A stretch of DNA of 64,000 bases, taken from assembly GCA_037127255.1 (NCBI GenBank), contig JBANSL010000009.1, forward strand, positions 31,747,475 to 31,811,474, given 5' to 3'. The notes under the pieces are model-generated. The model worked only from the letters and a program-made list of their open reading frames with translations, was not told the DNA's origin and made no database searches. The position numbers were made by a program, and so were the translations under genes. Source of the stretch: Persicaria tinctoria. Its lineage: Eukaryota > Streptophyta > Magnoliopsida > Caryophyllales > Polygonaceae. Below, in pieces: positions 45,582 to 58,200 of the stretch. Each line of letters opens with the position of its first letter. Position 1 is the stretch's first letter.

Positions 45582-45830
45582 ATGATTCCTGTAATCAAAT
45601 ATGTACAGGATTTTGATCATTACAAGTCGGGCGGCTACAAGCACGTGATGGTGATGCTGACTTGGAGGACATGTTGTGAAGCTCAGCTTGAGGAACTTCA
45701 AATGCTTCAGAAGTTTATTGGGTATGTTGTGAAGCTCATAGAATGGGGAATTTCAAATGGTGAGAAGATTATTGTTAGATCCGAGGTACAAGGCCATTTA
45801 CGCCTAAAAAGCATGTTTTGTAATAGTTGA
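45582..45830 (+). other. Unrecognised ORF in the CACTA interior
   Basis: An 82-codon frame with no domain I know. It contains an imperfect duplication (GTTGTGAAGCTCA..TTCAAATG occurs twice about 55 bp apart). It may be a captured exon or chance. I cannot support a function. Confidence 0.2.
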
Positions 45831-46285
45831 GATTAAGATCAACAATGTTCTTTAAAAGTAACATTATTATTTGGATGTAAAATATTATATAACACAATTA
45901 TTTATATATATATATATACATATCTAATTGTAACAAATTTAATTGAAATGTAATAGTTGAAATTAAGAGTAACATTATTCTTTAAATGTAACACTATTAT
46001 TTGGATGTAACATATTTGGTTAAAGGTAACAAATTCTATTAAGGTAACATTTATTCTAAAATGTAACATTTAACTCAAAAGTAATAGTTTTGGTATCAAA
46101 TGTAACACTTAGTATCATGAATGAAACAATGTTACATTAGCTCATAAAAACTGTTACATTAGATCAAAGGCAACGACAGCAAATGTAATCCATAAAAAAT
46201 GTTACATTTGCCCTAATGTAACAAATTTAAGGGATAATGTAATACTTTTAGGTGATACATTAGGTGTTTATATGTAGTAGTGACC

Positions 46286-49200
46286 TCTCACCCTTGAACC
46301 TCCCACACACGATCTCAATCCTCTCGGAATCGCACTATAAGGATCTCGACCCTTCGACACCTTCGCCTCTCACTAGGGTGTCTCCCTCGGCATCTCAGCA
46401 AAGGGTTTTGTTTTTAGCATCTCACTAAAAACATGATCCTTAACCTGGAATCAAATTTCACCAAAAACACGATCCTTAACCTGGAATCAAAGGAAGCAAA
46501 TGTGCTCAACTTTTAACTCAAAAATTCAACTTGTATTAGAAAATGGCAAGCCTTACAAAATATATAGGAGAAAATTGTTGCATCTTAAGTGTTTACGACC
46601 GATGTGGGACATTTTTTGATGGAAAAACAAAGGAAAAATCTATGAGTCTAGATCACATCATCCTACCCTCCTTTGAAAAATATTCGTCCTCGAATCTTGC
46701 GTTGCCCTCCGAAAAATACGATACACCCCTGTACGTTGGTTCTGCGTAAGGTATCGATGGTTGGTCTCGCAAAAGCTCTCGAATCCATAAGGCTCTTCCA
46801 AATGGTACATTACGCCCCTGTACGTTGGATATGCGTAATGCACTTAAATGGTTGGTCTTGCACAAAACTCCAACGGATGGTTGTGGATGCTTGTGAGAAT
46901 AACACAGAAAGATTGAGGAACCCTACTCGAAAGCTCTGATACCACTTGATGTGCTCGGGAACTCTCCGAGCCGCCAGGATCGACGATGAGGTTCCTCCTT
47001 TATTTGAAGAGATGAACTTTCTACTAGTAACCGAATATGTATGGCAAAATTCGCAGGCCTCTCACCCTTGAACTTCCTACACTCGATCTCAATCCTCTCG
47101 GAATCGCACTCTAAGGATCTCGACCCTTCCACACCTTCGCCTCTCACTAGTGTGTCTCCCTCAACATCTCACCAAAGGGTTTTGTTTTTAGCATCTAACC
47201 AAAAACATTATCCATAACCTGGAATCAAAGAAAGCAAATGTGCTCAACTTTTAACTCAAAAATTCAACTTGTATTAGAAAATGGCAAGCCTTACAAAATA
47301 TATAGGAGAAAATGGTTGCCTCTTAAGTGTTTACGACCGATGTGGGACATTTTTTAATAGAAAAACAAAGGAAAAATCTATGAGTCTAGATCACATCATC
47401 CTCCCCTCCTTTGAAAAAGATTCGTCCTCGAATCTTGCGTTGCCCTCTGAAAAATACGATACACCCATGTACGTTGGTTCTGCATAAGGTATCGATGGTT
47501 GGTCTCGCAAAAGCTCTCGAATCCATAAGGCTATTCCAAATGGTACATTACGCCCCTGTACGTTGGATCTGTGTAATGCACTTCAATGGTTGGTCTTGCA
47601 CAAAACTCCAACGGATGGTTGTGGATGCTTGTGAGAACAACACAGAAAGATTGAGGAACCCTAGCCGGAAGCTCTGATACCACTTGATGTGCTCGGGAAC
47701 TCTCCGAGCCACCAGGATCGACGATGAGGTTCCTCCTTTATTTGAAGAGATGAACTTTCTACTAGTAATCGGATATGTGTGGCAAAATTCGCAGGCCTCT
47801 CACCCTTGAACCTCCCACACTCGATCTCAATCCTCTCGGAATCGCACTATAAGGATCTCGACCCTTCGACACCTTCGCCTCTCACTAGGGTGTCTCCCTC
47901 GGCATCTCAGCAAAGGGTTTTGTTTTTAGCATCTCACTAAAAACATGATCCTTAACCTGGAATCAAATCTCACCAAAAACACGATCCTTAACCAGGAATC
48001 AAAGGAAGAAAATGTGCTCAACTTTTAACTCAAAAATTCAACTTGTATTAGAAAATGGCAAGCCTTACAAAATATATAGGAGAAAATTGTTGCATCTTAA
48101 GTGTTTACGACCGATGTGGGACATTTTTTGATGGAAAAACAAAGGAAAAATCTATGAGTCTAGATCACATCATCCTACCCTCCTTTGAAAAAGATTCGTC
48201 CTCGAATCTTGCATTGCCCTCCGAAAAATACCATACACCCATGTACGTTGGATCTGCGTAAGGTATCGATGGTTGGTCTCGCAAAAGCTCTCGAATCCAT
48301 AAGGCTCTTCCAAATGGTACATTACGCCCCTGTACGTTGGATCTGCGTAATGCACTTAAATGGTTGGTCTTGCACAAAACTCCAACGGATGGTTGTGGAT
48401 GCTTGTGAGAACAACACAGAAAGATTGAGGAACCCTAGCCGGAAGCTCTGATACCACTTGATGTGCTCGGGAACTCTCCAAGCCGCCAGGATCGACGACG
48501 AGGTTCCTCCTTTATTTGAAGAGATGAACTTTCTACTAGTAAACGAATATGTTTGGCAAAATTCGCAGGCCTCTCACCATTGAACCTCCCACACTCGATC
48601 TCCATCCTCTCGGAATCGCACTCTGAGGATCTCGACCCTTCGACACCTTCGCCTCTCACTAGGGTGTCTCCCTCGGCATCTCACCAAAAAGTTTGGTTTT
48701 TAGCATGTCACGAAAAACATGATCCTTAACCTGGAATCAAAAGAATCAAATGTGCTCAACTTTTAACTAAAAAATTCAACTTGTATTAGAAAATGGCAAG
48801 CCTTACAAAATATATAGGAGAAAATGGTTGCCTCTTAAGTGTTTACGACCGATGTGGGACATTTTTTGATAGAAAAACATAGGAAAAATCTATGAATCTA
48901 GATCACATCATCCTCCCCTCCTTTGAAAAAGATTCGTCCTCGAATCTTCCGTTGCCCTCCGAAAAATACGATACACCCCTGTACGTTGGATCTGCGTAAG
49001 GTATCGATGGTTGGTCTCGCAAAAGCTCTCGAATCCATTAGGCTATTCCAAATGGTACATTACGCCCCTGTACGTTGAATCTGTGTAATGCACTTCAATG
49101 GTTGGTCTTGCACAAAACTCCAACGAATGGTTGTGGATGCTTGTGAGAACAACACAGCAAGATTGAGGAACCCTAGCCGGAAGCTCTGATACCACTTGAT

Positions 49201-52200
49201 GTGCTCGGGAACTCTCCAAGCCGCCAGGATCGACGACGAGGTTCCACCTTTATTTGAAGAGATGAACTTTTTACTAGTAAACGAATATGTTTGGCAAAAT
49301 TCGCAGGCCTCTCACCATTGAACCTCCCACACTCGATCTCCATCCTCTCGGAATCACACTCTGAGGATCTCGACCCTTCGACACCTTCGCCTCTCACTAG
49401 GGTGTCTCCCTCGGCATCTCACCAAAAAGTTTGGTTTTTAGCATGTCACGAAAAACATGATCCTTAACCTGGAATCAAATCTCACCAAAAACATGATCCT
49501 TAACCTGAAATCAAAGGAAGCAAATGTGCTCAACTTTTAACTCAAAAATTCAACTTGTATTAGAAAATGGCAAGCCTTACAAAATATGTAGGAGACAATT
49601 GTTGCCTCTTAAGTGTTTACGACCCATGTGGGACATTTTTTGATGGAAAAACTAAGGAAAAATCTATGAGTCTAGATCAAATCATCCTACCCTCCTTTGA
49701 AAAAGATTCGTCCTCGAATCTTGCGTTGCCCTCCGAAAAATACGATACACCCGTGTACGTTGGTTCTGCGTAAGGTATCGATGGTTGGTCTCGCAAAAGC
49801 TCTCGAATCCATAAGGCTCTTCCAAATGGTACATTACGCCCCTGTACGTTGGATCTGCGTAATGCACTTAAATGGTTGGTCTTGCACAAAACTCCAACGG
49901 ATGGTTGTGGATGCTTGTGAGAACAACACAGAAAGATTGAGGAACCCTAGCCGGAAGCTCTGATACCACTTGATGTGCTCGGGAACTCTCCGAGCCGCCA
50001 GGATCGACGATGAGGTTCCTCCTTTATTTGAAGAGATGAACTTTCTACTAGTAATCGGATATGTATGGCAAAATTCGCATGCCTCTCACCCTTGAACCTC
50101 CCACACTCGATCTCAATCCTCTCGGAATCGCACTACAAGGATCTCGACCCTTCGACATCTTCGCCTCTCACTAGGGTGTCTCCCTCGGCATCTCAGCAAA
50201 GGGTTTTGTTTTTAGCATCTCACTAAAAACATGATCCTTAACATGGAATCAAATCTCACCAAAAACATGATCCTTAACCTGAAATCAAAGGGAGCAAATG
50301 TGCTCAACTTTTAACTCAAAAATTCAACTTGTATTAGAAAATGGCAAGCCTTACAAAATATATAGGAGAAAATTGTTGCCTCTTAAGTGTTTACGACCGA
50401 TGTGGGACATTTTTTGATGGAAAAACAAAGGAAACATCTATGAGTCTAGATCACATAATCCTCCCCTCCTTTGAAAAAGATTCGTCCTCGAATCTTGCAT
50501 TGCCCTCCGAAAAATACGATACACCCCTGTACGTTGGTTCTGCGTAAGGTATCGATGGTTGGTCTCGCAAAAGCTCTCGAATCCATAAGGCTATTCCAAA
50601 TGGTACATTACGCCCCTGTACGATGGATCTGTGTAATGCACTTCAATGGTTGGTCTTGCACAAAACTCCAACGGATGGTTGTGGATGCTTGTGAGAACAA
50701 CACAGAAAGATTGAGGAACCCTAGCCGGAAGCTCTGATACCACTTGATGTGCTCGGGAACTCTCCGGGCCGCCGGGATCGACGATGAGGTTCCTCCTTTA
50801 TTTGAAAAGATGAACTTTCTACTAGTAATCGGATATGTATGGCAAAATTCGCAGGCCTCTCACCTTTGAACCTCCCACACTCGATCTCAATCCTCTCGGA
50901 ATCGCACTAAAAGGATCTCGACCCTTCGACACCTTCGCCTCTCACTAGGGTGTCTCCCTCGACATCTCAGCAAAGGGTTTTGTTTTTAGCATCTCACTAA
51001 AAACATGATCCTTAACCTGGAATCAAATCTCACCAAAAACATGATCCTTAACCTGGAATCAAAGGAAGCAAATGTGCTCAACTTTTAACTCAAAAATTCA
51101 ACTTGTATTAGAAAATGGCAAGCCTTACAAAATATATAGGAGAAAATTGTTGCCTCTTAAGTGTTTACGACCGATGTGGGACATTTTTTGATGGAAAAAC
51201 AAAGGAAAAATCTATGAGTCTAGATCACATAATCCTCCCCTCCTTTGAAAAAGATTCGTCCTCGAATCTTGCGTTGCCCTCCGAAAAATACGATACACCC
51301 CTGTACGTTGGTTCTGCGTAAGGTATCGATGGTTGGTCTCGCAAAAGCTCTCGAATCCATAAGGCTATTCCAAATGGTACATTACGCCCCTGTACGCTGG
51401 ATCTGTGTAATGCACTTCAATGGTTGGTCTTGCACAAAACTCCAACGGATGGTTGTGGATGATTATGAGAACAACACAGAAAGATTGAGGAACCCTAGCC
51501 GGAAGCTCTGATACCACTTGATGTGCTCGGGAACTCTCCGAGCCGCCAGGATCGACGATGAGGTTCCTCCTTTATTTGAAGAGATGAACTTTCTACTAGT
51601 AATCGGATATGTATGGCAAAATTCGCAGGCCTCTCACCCTTGACCCTCCCACACTCGATCTCAATCCTCTCGGAATCGCACTAAAAGGATCTCGACCCTT
51701 CGACACCTTCGCCTCTCACTAGGGTGTCTCCCTTGGCATCTCAGCAAAGGGTTTTGTTTTTAGCATCTCACTAAAAACATGATCCTTAACCTGGAATCAA
51801 ATCTCACCAAAAACATGATCCTTAACCTGGAATCAAAGGAAGCAAATGTGCTCAACTTTTAACTCAAAAATTCAACTTGTATTAGAAAATGGCAAGCCTT
51901 AAAAAATATATAGGAGAAAATTGTTGCCTCTTAAGTGTTTACGACCGATGTGGGACATTTTTTGATGGAAAAACAAAGGAAAAATCTATGAGTCTAGATC
52001 ACATAATCCTCCCCTCCTTTGAAAAAGATTCGTCCTCGAATCTTGCGTTGCCCTCCGAAAAATACGATACACCCCTGTACGTTGGTTCTGCGTAAGGTAT
52101 CGATGGTTGGTCTCGCAAAAGCTCTCGAATCCATAAGGCTATTCCAAATGGTACATTACGCCCCTGTACGTTGGATTTGCGTAAATGCACTTCAATGGTT

Positions 52201-55200
52201 GGTCTTGCACAAAACTCCAACGGATGGTTGTGGATGCTTGTGAGAACAACAAAAAAAGATTGAGGAACCCTAGCCGGAAGCTCTGATACCACTTGATGTG
52301 CTCGGGAACTCTCCGAGCCGCCAGGATCGACGATGAGGTTCCTCCTTTATTTGAAGAGATGAACTTTCTACTAGTAATCGGATATGTATGGCAAAATTCG
52401 CAGGCCTCTCACCCTTGAACCTCCCACACTCGATCTCAATCCTCTCGGAATCGCACTAAAAGGATCTCGACCCTTCGACACGTTCGCCTCTCACTAAGGT
52501 GTCTCCCTCGGCATCTCAGCAAAGGGTTTTTTTTTTAGCATCTCACTAAAAACATGATCCTTAACCTGGAATCAAATCTCACCAAAAACATGATCCTTAA
52601 CCTGGAATCAAAGGAAGCAAATGTGCTCAACTTTTAACTCAAAAATTCAACTTGTACTAAAAAATGGCAAGCCTTACAAAATATATAGGAGAAAATTGCT
52701 GCCTCTTAAGTGTTTACGACCGATGTGGGACATTTTTTGATGGAAAAACAAAGGAAAAATCTATGAGTCTAGATCACATCATCCTACCCTCCTTTGAAAA
52801 AGATTCGTCCTCGAATCTTGCGTTGCCCTCCGAAAAATACGATACACCCCTGTACGTTGGTTCTGCATAAGGTATCGATGGTTGATCTCGCAAAAGCTCT
52901 CGAATCCATAAGGCTATTCCAAATGGTACATTACGCCCCTGTACGTTGGATCTGTGTAATGCACTTCAATGGTTGGTCTTGCACAAAACTCCAACATATG
53001 GTTGCGGATGCTTGTGAGAACAACACAGAAAGATTGAGGAACCCTAGCCGGAAGCTCTGATACCACTTGATGTGCTCGGGAACTCTCCGAGCCGCCAGGA
53101 TCGACGATGAGGTTCCTCCTTTATTTGAAGAGATGAACTTTCTACTAGTAATCGGATATGTATGGCAAAATTCGCAGGCCTCTCACCCTTGAACCTCCCA
53201 CACTCGATCTCAATCCTCTCGGAATCGCACGAAAAGGATCTCGACCCTTCGACACCTTCGCCTCTCACTAGGGTGTCTCCCTCGGCATCTCAGCAAAGGA
53301 TTTTGTTTTTAGCATCTCACTAAAAACATGATCCTTAACCTGGAATCAAATCTCACCAAAAACATGATCCTTAACCTGGAATCAAAGGAAGCAAATGTGC
53401 TCAACTTTTAACTCAAAAATTCAACTTGTATTAGAAAATGGCAAGCCTTACAAAATATATAGGAGAAAATTGTTGCCTCTTAAGTGTTTACAACCGATGT
53501 GGGACATTTTTTGATGGAAAAACAAAGGAAAAATCTATGAGTCTAGATCACATAATCCTCCCCTCCTTTGAAAAAGATTCGTCCTTGAATCTTGCGTTGC
53601 CCTCCGAAAAATACGATACACCCCTGTACGTTGGTTCTGCGTAAGGTATCGATGGTTGGTCTCGCAAAAGCTCTCGAATCCATAAGTCTATTCCAAATGG
53701 TACATTACGCCCCTGTACGTTGGATCTGTGTAATGCACTTCAATGGTTGGTCTTGCACAAAACTACAACGGATGGTTGTGGATGCTTGTGAGAACAACAC
53801 AGAAAGATTGAGGAACCCTAGCCGGAAGCTCTGATACCACTTGATGTGCTCGGGAACTCTCCGAGCCGCCAGGATCGACGATGAGGTTCCTCCTTTATTT
53901 GAAGAGATGAACTTTCTACTAGTAATCGTGTATGTATGGCAAAATTCGCAGGCCTCTCACCCTTGAACCTCCCACACTCGATCTCAATCCTCTCGGAATC
54001 GCACTAAAAGGATCTCGACCCTTCGACACCTTCGCCTCTCACTAGGGTGTCTCCCTTGGCATCTCAGCAAAGGGTTTTGTTTTTAGCATCTCACTAAAAA
54101 CATAATCCTTAACCTCGAATCAAATCTCACCAAAAACATGATCCTTAACCTGGAATCAAAGGAAGCAAATGTGCTCAACTTTTAACTCAAAAATTCAACT
54201 TGTATTAGAAAATGGCAAGCCTTAAAAAATATATAGGAGAAAATTGTTGCCTCTTAAGTGTTTACGACCGATGTGGGACATTTTTTGATGGAAAAACAAA
54301 GGAAAAATCTATGAGTCTAGATCACATAATCCTCCCCTTCTTTGAAAAAGATTCGTCCTCGAATCTTGCGTTGCCCTCCGAAAAATACGATACACGCCTG
54401 TACGTTGGTTCTGCGTAAGGTATCGATGGTTGGTCTCGCAAAAGCTCTCGAATCCATAAGGCTATTCCAAATGGTACATTACGCCCCTGTACGTTGGATC
54501 TGTGTAATGCACTTCAATGGTTGGTCTTGCACAAAACTCCAACGGATGGTTGTGGATGCTTGTGAGAACAACACAGAAAGATTGAGGAACCCTAGCCGGA
54601 AGTTCTGGTACCACTTGATGTGCTCGGGAACTCTCCGAGCCGCCAGGATCGACGATGAGGTTCCTCCTTTATTTGAAGAGATGAACTTTCTACTAGTAAT
54701 CGGATATGTATGGCAAAATTCGCAGGCCTCTCACCCTTGAACCTCCCACACTCGATCTCAATCCTCTCGGAATCTCACCAAAAGGATCTCGACCCTTCGA
54801 CACCTTCGCCTCTCACTAGGGTGTCTCCCTTGGCATCTCAACAAAGGGTTTTGTTTTTAGCATCTCACTAAAAACATGATCCTTAACCTGGAATCAAATC
54901 TCACCAAAAACATGATCCTTAACCTGGAATCAAAGGAAGCAAATGTGCTCAACTTTTAACTCAAAAATTCAACTTGTATTAGAAAATGGCAAGCCTTAAA
55001 AAATATATAGGAGAAAATTGCTGCCTCTTAAGTGTTTACGACCGATGTGGGACATTTTTTGATGGAAAGACAAAGGAAAAATCTATGAGTCTAGATAACA
55101 TCATCCTACCCTCCTTTGAAAAAGATTCGTCCTCGAATCTTGCGTTGCCCTCCGAAAAATACGATACACCCCTGTACGTTGGTTCTGCGTAAGGTATCGA

Positions 55201-58200
55201 TGGTTGGTCTCGCAAAAGCTCTCGAATCCATAAGGCTATTCCAAATGGTACATTACGCCCCTGTACGTTGGATCTGTGTAATGCACTTCAATGGTTGGTC
55301 CTGCACAAAACTCCAACGGATGGTTGTGGATCCTTGTGAGAACAACACAGAAAGATTGAGGAACCCTAGCAGGAAGCTCTGATACCACTTGATGTGCTCG
55401 GGAACTCTCCGAGCCGCCAGGATTGACGACGAGGTTCCTCCTTTTTTTGAAGAGATGAACTTTCTACTACTAACCGGATATGTATGGCAAAATTCGCAGG
55501 CCTCTCACCCTTGAACCTAACACACTCGATCTCAATCCTCTCGGAATCCCACTCTAAGGATCTCTACCCTTCGACACCTTCACCTATCACTAGGGTGTCT
55601 CCCTCGGCATCTCAGTAAAGGGTTTTGTTTTTGGCATCTCACCAAAAACATGATCCTTAACCTGGAATCAAATCTCACCAAAAACATGATCCTTAACCTG
55701 GAATCAAAGGAAGCAAATGTGCTCAACTTTTAACTCAAAAATTCAACTTGTACTAGAAAATGGCAAGCCTTACAAAATATATGGGAGAAAATTGTTGCCT
55801 CTTAAGTGTTTACGACCGATGTGGGACATTTTTTGATGGAAAAACAAAGGAAAAATCTATGAGTCTAGATCACATAATCCTCCCCTTCTTTGAAAAAGAT
55901 TCGTCCTCGAATCTTGCGTTGCCCTCCGAAAAATACGATACACGCCTGTACGTTGGTTCTGCGTAAGGTATCGATGGTTGGTCTCGCAAAAGCTCTCGAA
56001 TCCATAAGGCTATTCCAAATGGTACATTACGCCCCTGTACGTTGGATCTGTGTAATGCACTTCAATGGTTGGTCTTGCACAAAACTCCAACGGATGGTTG
56101 TGGATGCTTGTGAGAACAACACAGAAAGATTGAGGAACCCTAGCCGGAAGTTCTGGTACCACTTGATGTGCTCGGGAACTCTCCGAGCCGCCAGGATCGA
56201 CGATGAGGTTCCTCCTTTATTTGAAGAGATGAACTTTCTACTAGTAATCGGATATGTATGGCAAAATTCGCAGGCCTCTCACCCTTGAACCTCCCACACT
56301 CGATCTCAATCCTCTCGGAATCTCACCAAAAGGATCTCGACCCTTCGACACCTTCGCCTCTCACTAGGGTGTCTCCCTTGGCATCTCAACAAAGGGTTTT
56401 GTTTTTAGCATCTCACTAAAAACATGATCCTTAACCTGGAATCAAATCTCACCAAAAACATGATCCTTAACCTGGAATCAAAGGAAGCAAATGTGCTCAA
56501 CTTTTAACTCAAAAATTCAACTTGTATTAGAAAATGGCAAGCCTTAAAAAATATATAGTAGAAAATTGCTGCCTCTTAAGTGTTTACGACCGATGTGGGA
56601 CATTTTTTGATGGAAAAACAAAGGAAAAATCTATGAGTCTAGATAACATCATCCTACCCTCCTTTGAAAAAGATTCGTCCTCGAATCTTGCGTTGCCCTC
56701 CGAAAAATACGATACACCCCTGTACGTTGGTTCTGCGTAAGGTATCGATGGTTGGTCTCGCAAAAGCTCTCGAATCCATAAGGCTATTCCAAATGGTACA
56801 TTACGCCCCTGTACGTTGGATCTGTGTAATGCACTTCAATGGTTGGTCCTGCACAAAACTCCAACGGATGGTTGTGGATCCTTGTGAGAACAACACAGAA
56901 AGATTGAGGAACCCTAGCAGGAAGCTCTGATACCACTTGATGTGCTCGGGAACTCTCCGAGCCGCCAGGATTGACGACGAGGTTCCTCCTTTTTTTGAAG
57001 AGATGAACTTTCTACTACTAACCGGATATGTATGGCAAAATTCGCAGGCCTCTCACCCTTGAACCTAACACACTCGATCTCAATCCTCTCGGAATCCCAC
57101 TCTAAGGATCTCTACCCTTCGACACCTTCGCCTATCACTAGGGTGTCTCCCTCGGCATCTCAGTAAAGGGTTTTGTTTTTAGCATCTCACCAAAAACATG
57201 ATCCTTAACCTGGAATCAAATCTCACCAAAAACATGATCCTTAACCTGGAATCAAAGGAAGCAAATGTGCTCAACTTTTAACTCAAAAATTCAACTTGTA
57301 CTAGAAAATGGCAAGCCTTACAAAATATATGGGAGAAAATTGTTGCCTCTTAAGTGTTTACGACCGATGTGGGACATTTTTTGATGGAAAAACAAAGGAA
57401 AAATCTATGAGTCTAGATCACATCATCCTCCCCTGCTTTGAAAAAGATTCGTCCTCGAATCTTGCGTTGCCCTCCGAAAAATACGATACACCCCTGTACG
57501 TTGGTTCTGCGTAAGGTATCGATGGTTGGTCTCGCAAAAGCTCTCGAATCCATAAGGCTATTCCAAATGGTACATTACGCCCCTGTACGTTGGATCTGTG
57601 TAAAGCACTTCAATGGTTGGTCTTGCACAAAACTCCAACGGATGGTTGTGGATGCTTGTGAGAACAACACAGAAAGATTGAGGAACCCTAGCCGGAAGCT
57701 CTGATACCACTTGATGTGCTCGGGAACTCTCCGAGCCGCCAGGATCGACGATGAGGTTCCTCCTTTATTTGAAGAGATGAACTTTCTACTAGTAATCGGA
57801 TATGTATGGCAAAATTCGCAGGCCTCTCACCCTTGAACCTCCCACACTCGATCTCAATCCTCTCGGAATCGCACTAAAAGGATCTCGACCCTTCGGCACC
57901 TTCGCCTCTCACTAGGGTGTCTCCCTTGGCATCTCAGCAAAGGGTTTTGTTTTTAGCATCTCACTAAAAACATAATCCATAACCTGGAATCAAATCTCAC
58001 CAAAAACATGATCCTTAACCTGGAATCAAAGGAAGCAAATGTGCTCAACTTTTAACTCAAAAATTCAACTTGTATTAGAAAATGGCAAGCCTTAAAAAAT
58101 ATATGGGAGAAAATTGTTGCCTCTTAAGTGTTTACGACCGATGTGGGACATTTTTTGATGGAAAAACAAAGGAAAACTCTATGAGTCTAGATCACATAAT

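Larger units (their letters stand above)
41096..46282. mobile_element. Non-autonomous CACTA (En/Spm) transposon inside an array LTR
   Basis: The ends are CACTACAACATTTC and, inverted, CACTACTACATATA. Flanking GCC (41093-41095) and ACC (46283-46285) are a 3-bp duplication with one change; taking the element out restores GCAGGCCTCTCACCC as in other units and an LTR of exactly 488 bp. Both subterminal regions (about 41116-41266 and 45845-46260) are packed with TGTAACA/TGTTACA motifs in both orientations, as expected of transposase-binding repeats. No transposase frame was seen. 42571-45840 is mostly AT-rich; 42700-43000 has pyrimidine-rich, exon-like sequence of unknown origin. Confidence 0.9.
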
